From NCBI GenBank assembly GCA_014380825.1, contig JACMJD010000655.1:1-5741 (forward strand): 5,741 nucleotides of DNA. Direction: 5' to 3'. The notes under the pieces are model-generated. The model saw only the letters and a list, made by a program, of their open reading frames with translations, was not told where the DNA came from and ran no database searches. This stretch comes from Phycisphaerae bacterium (GTDB lineage: Bacteria; Planctomycetota; Phycisphaerae; Tepidisphaerales; Tepidisphaeraceae). How positions within the stretch are numbered: position 1 is the first letter of the stretch; every line of letters starts with the position of its first letter. Positions 1-4,855 of the stretch are shown one piece after another. Position numbers and translations under genes: made by a program.

Positions 1-80
1 CCCATGTAAGTTTTTCGGCCAGAGTGGGAAGTGGAGAATCAAACCGGTGAACGGTTAGCGCAAGATAAAATTATCGATAA

Positions 81-170
81 CGCCGTGTCTGAGTGTATTA
101 GCGAAGACGCGGATTCTTAATCTTACGACGACAAGAATCCGGGTCTTCGCGAGTACACTCAGACCGGGCG
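81..170. repeat. Long imperfect inverted repeat (hairpin) upstream of the flavin reductase gene
   Basis: Two 32-nt arms, 87-118 and 133-164, are reverse complements at 29 of 32 positions and are separated by a 14-nt loop (119-132). The outermost 11 nt of the arms (GTCTGAGTGTA and its complement) match perfectly. After a 2-nt mismatch the stem continues with CGCC (81-84) against GGCG (167-170). Neither side is followed by a T-run, so it does not resemble an intrinsic terminator. No target-site duplication is visible. It could be a REP/REPIN-type or MITE-like intergenic palindrome, or a structured 5' leader of the following gene. The structure is plain in the sequence; the function is unknown. 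Confidence 0.85.
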
Positions 171-181
171 TGACAACGCTT

Positions 182-706
182 ATGAACATCACCATCATCA
201 GTTGCTCCCTCAACCCCGACAGTCGCTCGCGCGTGCTTGCGAACAGCGCCGCTGAGATCCTTCGCAAGCACGAAGCGACCGTTCAGCTTCTCGATCTCCG
301 CGAGCATCCGCTGCCGATGTGTGATGGCGAATCGTGCGATCCCGTCGCGATCGCGCCATTGCGTGATGCAATTCTGAAGTCGGACGCGATCCTGCTGGCC
401 GTGCCGATTTACAACTACGACGTGAACGCGGCCGCGAAGAATCTGGTCGAGCAAACCGGCAAGGCGTGGGAAGGCAAAAGCGTCGGTTTCCTCTGCGCGG
501 CGGGCGGGCATGGAAGCTACATGTCCGTGATGAGCTTGGCCAACAGCCTCATGCTCGATTTCCGCTCGCTGATCGTGCCGCGATTTGTTTATGCGGTGGG
601 AAAGGATTTCGACGGCGACGAGATTGCCTCGCCGAAGATTCGCGAGCGCATCGAACAGCTCTGTTCAGAAACGGCGCGTCTAGCCAAGGCACTCAGATCT
701 AATTGA
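182..706 (+). CDS. NADPH-dependent FMN reductase-family protein (flavodoxin-like fold)
   Basis: Predicted 174-residue soluble cytoplasmic flavoprotein, a usual length for the family. These enzymes use NAD(P)H to reduce FMN, or quinone, azo or metal substrates, through a bound flavin; the substrate here cannot be read from the sequence. Residues 1-20 (ITIISCSLNPDSRSRVLA) form the first beta strand and the Ser/Arg-rich phosphate-binding loop. Residues 67-93 carry the second flavin loop (LAVPIYNYDVNAAAKNLVEQ), matching the family's PxYN...KN(A/L) motif. Residues 105-126 carry a Gly-rich AAGGHGS loop followed by a helix, as in the family's third loop. I chose the ATG at 182 because the in-frame GTG at 170 is the last base pair of the upstream hairpin; no good Shine-Dalgarno is seen for either. 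The gene is alone on the plus strand and converges on the membrane protein gene, so a functional link to the repair genes is unlikely. Family call is firm, exact activity is not. Confidence 0.85.
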   Translation: MNITIISCSLNPDSRSRVLANSAAEILRKHEATVQLLDLREHPLPMCDGESCDPVAIAPLRDAILKSDAILLAVPIYNYDVNAAAKNLVEQTGKAWEGKSVGFLCAAGGHGSYMSVMSLANSLMLDFRSLIVPRFVYAVGKDFDGDEIASPKIRERIEQLCSETARLAKALRSN

Positions 707-1928
707 GACGTCGTGACCGCACGAACACGCGCGCCAACAAAACCATGCCGACTCCCGGCAGCAGCCAGGTCAAGCGTTGCAGGATGAACCCCATCCAGAA
801 CATCGGCAGCGCGATGAGAACCGCGCCGGCGAAGACAGTCAGTTGCCACCGAGTTGGCTTCAATCGCCCGCGGCCAGGAATCATGCAAAGCCAAACGTAC
901 GCGGGGAACGCCAGGCCGTAGAAGCCCATGAACATGCGGTAGACCATTTCGTCGCCGGCGAGTTTTGTGAACCCGTAGACGTTGTAGGCGATGAAGATCA
1001 CGACGAACGACGTCAGAAAACTCAGCACGATGAATCGCAACTTCTCGGGTGAGTGATATCGCGCATGCGCGGCCATCGTGAACGCGATCTGGCCGATCAT
1101 GTGAAGACCGATCGCCATCACTGCGATGGCGGGAAGTGTGTGACCGTGCTTCAGCGCCTGGGCAAGTGGCTGCGCGTAGATCGCGGAGAACACGATCATC
1201 AACAGGAAAAGCACGCCGAACCCGACCGAAAATGCTCTTCGTGCCGCGGCCACGGGCAACGCTTGCCGGGCGGCGTGGAAGGTGATGTCGAGATAAGGAC
1301 AAAGTAGAAATCCAAAGATGCAAACCGGCGCGAGCAGCGCGGCCTTGCGCGGATCGCCGAGATAAAGTTGGGGTGCGAGGTTTTGGTTCGACCTGACCAT
1401 CGACACGTACGCGATCAACATCGCGCACGACAGCGCGTACACCAGGATCGACGAAACCAGATCCGCGCGGGCGCGCCACTCGCCGGCGAGGTAAATCGCA
1501 CCGAACGCCACAAGCAACAGCAGGTATGTCCCGATCTTCGGCGTCATGAACGGCGCGAGAATGCAGCCGACAAACGCGATGTGAAACGCGAACGTGACGA
1601 TCGAAAACCAGCGACACGCCCCGGCGTGCGCGAGGACGATGTGACGACTGGTGGTTCGACGGCGAAGTACCCATCCCATCGCGCCGGCGCCGACGACATT
1701 AGGAACCGCGAACACAATCCATCCCCAGAGGCCGTAGTCGCGAATGAGCAGCACGGGCAGGAACATACCGATGCACCAGCTCCAACTGGTCGCAAGATAG
1801 ATCGCCGAGGGAATCCAATTTGCGTGCGCGCCGGGTGCATCAATCGAAAAGCCCGGACCTGTGGTCCGGGCTTGTGGTTGCTCGATCGGAGGCGCGGGAT
1901 TCATCGTGGGTGTCGCGCGCGGTTTCAT
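699..1928 (-). CDS. Polytopic integral membrane protein, about 12 TM helices, function unknown
   Basis: Predicted 409 residues. A Pro-rich, hydrophilic N-terminus (1-38) precedes about 12 hydrophobic segments, at roughly 42-62, 67-87, 106-126, 131-149, 157-176, 196-215, 234-255, 265-287, 298-318, 330-350, 361-381 and 384-402. The protein ends in a basic RSRRLN tail. The segment around 205-221 (FGFLLCPYLDITFHAAR) is the most distinctive: a helix broken by Pro next to an acidic residue, as can occur in transporters. The helix count would fit a transporter of the APC/LeuT type, but no family signature is certain and I do not assign a substrate. The ATG at 1928 overlaps the TGA of the upstream gene as ATGA, which argues for translational coupling and for this start over an in-frame ATG 69 bases upstream (1997) or 24 bases downstream (1904). 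An 11-bp GC-rich hairpin followed by T residues lies within codons 19-27. The 3' end overlaps the convergent reductase gene by 8 bp. Confidence 0.75.
   Translation of the reverse strand: MKPRATPTMNPAPPIEQPQARTTGPGFSIDAPGAHANWIPSAIYLATSWSWCIGMFLPVLLIRDYGLWGWIVFAVPNVVGAGAMGWVLRRRTTSRHIVLAHAGACRWFSIVTFAFHIAFVGCILAPFMTPKIGTYLLLLVAFGAIYLAGEWRARADLVSSILVYALSCAMLIAYVSMVRSNQNLAPQLYLGDPRKAALLAPVCIFGFLLCPYLDITFHAARQALPVAAARRAFSVGFGVLFLLMIVFSAIYAQPLAQALKHGHTLPAIAVMAIGLHMIGQIAFTMAAHARYHSPEKLRFIVLSFLTSFVVIFIAYNVYGFTKLAGDEMVYRMFMGFYGLAFPAYVWLCMIPGRGRLKPTRWQLTVFAGAVLIALPMFWMGFILQRLTWLLPGVGMVLLARVFVRSRRLN
1849..1873 (-). terminator. Terminator-like perfect hairpin inside the membrane protein's 5' coding region
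   Basis: AAGCCCGGACC (1849-1859) and GGTCCGGGCTT (1863-1873) are perfect 11-nt inverted repeats around a 3-nt loop. Read on the minus strand, the GC-rich stem is followed by TTTTCG, so it looks like a short-tailed intrinsic terminator. It falls within codons 19-27 of the membrane protein, in the poorly constrained Pro-rich leader before the first helix and about 55 nt after the upstream stop codon. It may attenuate transcription between the upstream gene and the membrane gene, or simply be structured coding sequence. The T-run is only four bases, so termination would probably be partial at best. Confidence 0.5.
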
Positions 1929-2875
1929 CGATCGCGTCGTCGCGCTTTCTTCCTTTGATGATGCACTTTGGGCGTCACGTGGAACGTGGCTTCGCACTTG
2001 CCGACGCGCTTATCCTTCTCGCCCCGTCGCGCGGCCTGTTGCGTGATCTCCATGTCGATCGTGATATTGAACTCTTTCTTCGTCGCCAGGCGCGCTTTGA
2101 TGTCCTCGCGCGGCTGCATGCGATAAATCGCGGGACCGAAACAGGGGCGAAGGAACGTGTAGTTGAGATTTTTGCAGACGACGGTGTAATCCGCGCCGCA
2201 GATGCCGAAGACGTAGCTTCCGCCGGCGATTTCGCTGTTGGCGAGCAGCGCCCCGCCGGCCATGGCGCGATACCAGTTGCGGTTGAACCGTCGGAACGGA
2301 AGGATCGCACGGGCGGCGAACGAGTTTTTGTCCAGCTCTTTCATCCGGATGCCGCTGAAGAACGCCAGCGGCAGCCAGATCAGCGAACAGACGCTGTTCC
2401 AGAAATTATCGCGCATCGACAGGCGGCTGATGAACGCTTCGATCTTGTCGAAGATTCTCGGCTGAATGATCGGCCGGGTGCGCTCGGGACGATCCTCTTC
2501 CGCACCCGCACCATCGGCCCGGACTGGCGCGGGAATCTCGTCGTTGATCTCGCGATGGATTGCTTCGTGCGACGACGTGACCACACCGGCGCTCGCCCCG
2601 CCGTTAGTTGCTGCGATTGACTGATCTTCCAAATCGTGCATGAGCAAACCGGTGGCCGAGCAAACATCATCGGTGGGCGAACCGCCGCCGATGCGTGCCC
2701 AGGAAACAAGTCTATGCGGATGCCGGGCCCACTCAAAGGATCGCGCAAAATAATTCGATGAATCCAGCGCGCCAAAACGGGAGGCAGCCTCTGTCGTCGG
2801 CGGAACTTTCCGGGACTCAAGAAGCACTTGGTCGATTGTCACCGCAACGTCGGACCGGTTTGCATGTAGCTTCAC
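1925..2875 (-). CDS. Protein with C-terminal DUF4442-like (hotdog-fold, thioesterase-like) domain
   Basis: The longest reading gives 316 residues. Residues about 159-302 look like DUF4442, a hotdog-fold family related to PaaI-type thioesterases. They include SLIWLPLAFFSGIRMKELD, then PFRRFNRNWYRAMAGGALLANSE (the family's N...N...GG(A/S)L segment), then DYTVVCKNLNYTFLRPCFGP (equivalent to the DYIVWDKAASIxFxKPGRG region of the family), and a final strand pair around 268-302. The protein ends in a very basic tail (HHQRKKARRRDR). No substrate can be assigned. The N-terminal 150 residues are unusual for the family, Ala/Gly/Glu-rich in 80-135, and may be partly non-coding. The GTG start at 2875 is supported by AGGAG 10 nt upstream. 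Alternative in-frame ATGs lie at 2641 (238 aa) and 2416 (163 aa, close to normal DUF4442 length), both without a clear ribosome site. The TGA overlaps the membrane protein's ATG. Confidence 0.65.
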   Translation of the reverse strand: MKLHANRSDVAVTIDQVLLESRKVPPTTEAASRFGALDSSNYFARSFEWARHPHRLVSWARIGGGSPTDDVCSATGLLMHDLEDQSIAATNGGASAGVVTSSHEAIHREINDEIPAPVRADGAGAEEDRPERTRPIIQPRIFDKIEAFISRLSMRDNFWNSVCSLIWLPLAFFSGIRMKELDKNSFAARAILPFRRFNRNWYRAMAGGALLANSEIAGGSYVFGICGADYTVVCKNLNYTFLRPCFGPAIYRMQPREDIKARLATKKEFNITIDMEITQQAARRGEKDKRVGKCEATFHVTPKVHHQRKKARRRDR

Positions 2876-2885
2876 GACTCAGCCA

Positions 2886-2890
2886 CTCCT
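2886..2890 (-). promoter_or_regulatory. Possible ribosome binding site for the GTG start of the DUF4442 gene
   Basis: On the minus strand the sequence reads GGGGGAGAGGAGTGGCTGAG just before the GTG at 2875. The AGGAG core sits 10 nt from the start codon, slightly longer than ideal. It is the only purine-rich ribosome site among the candidate starts of this gene, so it is the main support for the long reading. Confidence 0.4.
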
Positions 2891-2936
2891 CTCCCCCGGC
2901 CCGCTCTTCCTCCCGATCCGATTCAGCCCCGTTAAG

Positions 2937-3848
2937 TCACCCTAGTGCGGCTGGCAATTTCTGTTTCATCGTCAGCACTGGTTCAAAAAGATCTCCCATC
3001 TTCTTGACCCGCGCAACGGCTTCGTCCGCCTCGAAGTGGATCGCTTCGACCTTCTTCGTTCGCAGTGCCGTCTCCACTTCTTTCCATGTCAACGGCGCCG
3101 AAACCCAGGGCCGCTCGCGCGCACGCAGTGAATAAACATTCACCGTCGTCTTGTGCTCATCGTTCTGGCTCCAGTCGATGAATACCTTGCCGCCACGCAG
3201 ATCTTTGCGCATTAAGTGAACCACGCGCTTCGGATCGTTTTTCTCGAACAGCAGGGCGATCGCTTTGGCGAAATCCTTCGTCTGATCAAACGTTACCTTC
3301 GTGTTCAGCGGCACGACTAGGTGCAATCCTTTGCCGCCAGAATGTTTGACGAACGTTTGCAATCCGAGGCGGGTAAATAGGTCGCGCATTTCGATTGCAA
3401 CGCGGCAAGCGTCCCACACGCCGGCTGGGGGACCGGGATCAAGATCGAATACGACCATCGTCGGCTGCTGGACGTTCTTGGCTTTCGAGAGCAACGTGTG
3501 GAGCTCGATCGAGGCAAGGTTTTCGATCCACGCCAGCGTCTGCACGTCGTTGACCAGACAGTAATCAATGCGTCCATTCTTGCCGCGGCTGGGGACCATC
3601 TTCGTCTTCACCCAATCCGGCCGATGGCTCGGGCAACGCTTCTCGTAGAAAAACATTCCGTCAACGCCGTTCGGATACCGCTTGAGCGTGATCGGTCGAT
3701 CCTTCAAGTGCGGCAGGAGCACTTTGGCAATCGAGAGGTAATAGTGAATGACGTCGCCCTTCGTGAAGCCGACGCTGGGGTAGAGAACCTTGTCCATGTT
3801 GGAAAAGTTCAGAGTGCGGGAGCCGAGTTTGAAGGTAGTGGAGGGCAT
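2937..3848 (-). CDS. ligD: Stand-alone LigD-type DNA polymerase/primase domain protein (NHEJ)
   Basis: Predicted 303-residue enzyme of the archaeo-eukaryotic primase superfamily, the POL domain of bacterial LigD. In the family this domain adds templated and non-templated nucleotides, often ribonucleotides, at broken ends before sealing. Residues 14-58 (NFSNMDKVLYPSVGFTKGDVIHYY...RPITLKRYP) are the typical LigD-POL opening. Metal-binding Asp135 and Asp137 lie in VVFDLDPG; the nucleotide-binding segment is HSGGKGLHLVVPL (169-181); the third catalytic Asp225 lies in VFIDWSQN. All essential motifs are intact. The C-terminus (AIHFEADEAVARVKKMGDLF) is also typical. No ligase or phosphoesterase domain is fused, in contrast to the multidomain LigD of Mycobacterium or Pseudomonas. 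I chose ATG 3848: the 14 extra residues possible from 3890 would be encoded by an intergenic palindrome. It lies downstream of ku in what looks like one operon; the matching ligase is the first gene of the visible block. Confidence 0.92.
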   Translation of the reverse strand: MPSTTFKLGSRTLNFSNMDKVLYPSVGFTKGDVIHYYLSIAKVLLPHLKDRPITLKRYPNGVDGMFFYEKRCPSHRPDWVKTKMVPSRGKNGRIDYCLVNDVQTLAWIENLASIELHTLLSKAKNVQQPTMVVFDLDPGPPAGVWDACRVAIEMRDLFTRLGLQTFVKHSGGKGLHLVVPLNTKVTFDQTKDFAKAIALLFEKNDPKRVVHLMRKDLRGGKVFIDWSQNDEHKTTVNVYSLRARERPWVSAPLTWKEVETALRTKKVEAIHFEADEAVARVKKMGDLFEPVLTMKQKLPAALG

Positions 3849-3855
3849 GGAAGTA

Positions 3856-3967
3856 AATGACCAATGACCAAGGTCACAATGACCAATCAATCACCAAGCA
3901 CGAAGCACCAAGTTGGGACTTGGTCATTATTCATTGATTGGTCATTGAGACTTGGTCGTTGGTCATT
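3856..3967. repeat. Large TGACCA-rich palindrome filling the ku-polymerase intergenic gap
   Basis: The gap between the ku stop (3973) and the polymerase start (3848) is almost wholly an imperfect inverted repeat. Left arm 3856-3893 and right arm about 3930-3967 are near-complementary: 16 of the outer 17 positions match, then after a small slip a 15-nt exact block CAATGACCAATCAAT. An inner stem ACCAAG/CTTGGT lies at the centre. The heptamer ATGACCA occurs at 3857, 3864 and 3879, and its complement TGGTCAT at 3921, 3939 and 3960, with a one-base variant at 3953. The composition is more AT-rich than the flanking genes. It resembles a dispersed intergenic repeat family; copy number cannot be judged from one window. 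In the transcript it would form a long hairpin separating ku from the polymerase cistron. Confidence 0.85.
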
Positions 3968-3972
3968 CCGAG

Positions 3973-4827
3973 TCATGCGACTTTCTTACGGCGACGCGCC
4001 GTTTCTTGTCCCGGGTGCGCGTGCCCGTTCTTCCCTTTCTTCTTTTTCGCTTCCGCCAGGCTCTGCTCGAGGGCGGCCATCAGGTTGATCACTCGGTGCG
4101 GGCGCTCGGCCACCGCGGGTTGCGTGACGATCTCTTCGCCCTTGGCCTTTTTCTCGATCAGCTCCATCACGCGTTCCTGGTAGTCGTCGTGATATTTGCT
4201 CGGCTTGAAATCGGCGCTGAGCTGATCGACCAGGTGCTGGGCCATTTTCACTTCGCGCTCGTCGACCTTTACGTCGCTCACGCCGGCGACCTCGCGGGCG
4301 GGTAACACTTCTTCGTTGAAGTGCATCGTCGTCAGGCTAATCACGCCGTTGATCGGCCGCAGCGCGCAGAGATATTCCTTCTGCCGCATGACGAAGGTCG
4401 CGATCGCAACCTTCTTGCTCTTGTTCATCGCCTCCACCAGCAACTTGTACGACTTGGCCGCGTGCTCGCCGGGCGCGAGATAGTACGGGCGGTCGTAGTA
4501 GAGCGGATCGATGTCGTTCAGATCAACGAAGTCCTGGATTTCAATCGTGCGCGACGCTTTTGGAGCGAGCGCTTCCAGCTCTCGGTCTTGCACGATCACG
4601 TATTGATCCGGCGCTACCTCGTAACCTTTCACGATGTGCTCGGGATGAACTTCTTTTCCATCGGCGCTGCACACCATCTTGCGCTGAAGGCGCGCATGAT
4701 CCTGATCGTGCAGCATGTGAAAATGAATGTTCTTCTCGCGAATGGCGACGAACAATTTAACCGGGATATTGACCAGCCCGAAGCTGATCGAACCGGACCA
4801 CATGGAACGACTGCCGGTACGGGGCAT
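3973..4827 (-). CDS. ku: Ku protein, bacterial NHEJ DNA end-binding factor
   Basis: Predicted 284 residues, normal for bacterial Ku, which forms a homodimeric ring on double-strand break ends and recruits the LigD-type ligase. Visible hallmarks: the opening MWSGSISFGLVNIPVKLFVA (9-28); HMLHDQDHARLQRKMVC (37-53); HIVKGYEVAPDQYVIV (64-79); SRTIEIQDFVDLNDIDPLYYDRPYYLAPG (92-120); and AIATFVMRQKEYLCALRP (141-158). These run without gaps across the ring-forming Ku core. Residues 210-232 (SKYHDDYQERVMELIEKKAKG) are the conserved post-core helical segment. The tail (257-284) is strongly basic, with a KKKKGK run and RRRKK, like the lysine-rich extensions known to aid DNA binding and threading in other bacterial Ku proteins. 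The ATG at 4827 has a strong GAGGTGA ribosome site. The gene sits 28 bp after the ligase gene and upstream of the polymerase gene, consistent with one NHEJ operon. Confidence 0.97.
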   Translation of the reverse strand: MPRTGSRSMWSGSISFGLVNIPVKLFVAIREKNIHFHMLHDQDHARLQRKMVCSADGKEVHPEHIVKGYEVAPDQYVIVQDRELEALAPKASRTIEIQDFVDLNDIDPLYYDRPYYLAPGEHAAKSYKLLVEAMNKSKKVAIATFVMRQKEYLCALRPINGVISLTTMHFNEEVLPAREVAGVSDVKVDEREVKMAQHLVDQLSADFKPSKYHDDYQERVMELIEKKAKGEEIVTQPAVAERPHRVINLMAALEQSLAEAKKKKGKNGHAHPGQETARRRKKVA

Positions 4828-4830
4828 AAA

Positions 4831-4837
4831 TCACCTC
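4831..4837 (-). promoter_or_regulatory. Strong ribosome binding site of ku, within a small hairpin
   Basis: The minus strand reads TTGAGGTGATTTATG, giving GAGGTGA a few bases before the ku ATG at 4827. The 3' part of a 6-bp inverted repeat (TTGAGG at 4834-4839 against CCTCAA at 4848-4853, 8-nt loop) covers the GAGG core, so the site could be partly masked in the free transcript. The ligase stop codon at 4856-4858 is next to this hairpin, so ribosomes finishing the ligase would open it, a possible means of coupling. Confidence 0.6.
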
Positions 4838-4855
4838 AACCCTTGCTTTGAGGAA

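Noticed and set aside
71..80. Perfect 10-bp palindrome TTATCGATAA as an operator
   Set aside because: It is short and AT-rich, no recognisable promoter elements surround it, and a match of this length is expected by chance at moderate frequency.
54..170. Integron attC recombination site, suggested by GTTAGCG at 54-60 and the nearby palindrome
   Set aside because: The core-site motifs are not placed at the ends of the palindrome in the required order, the arms are too perfectly paired, and no integrase or cassette array is visible.
182..706. The flavin reductase as part of the repair system
   Set aside because: It is on the opposite strand, converges on the operon and belongs to a widespread redox family with no known role in end joining.
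589..1674. Long minus-strand open frame (361 codons) overlapping the membrane protein
   Set aside because: The translation is Arg/His/Ser-rich with no fold-like pattern, typical of a shadow frame in GC-rich DNA. The overlapping frame gives about 12 clean hydrophobic helices.
1820..2620. Plus-strand open frame of 266 codons opposite the DUF4442 gene
   Set aside because: It is antisense to a recognisable DUF4442 domain, has Asp/Arg/Ala-rich low-complexity composition and shows no family resemblance.
3849..3890. N-terminal extension of the polymerase to an ATG at 3890
   Set aside because: The 14 extra residues are encoded by the TGACCA palindrome. The family-typical sequence begins just after the ATG at 3848.
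3856..3967. CRISPR array suggested by recurring TGACCA units
   Set aside because: The units are only 7 nt, occur in both orientations and are irregularly spaced, with no spacer pattern.
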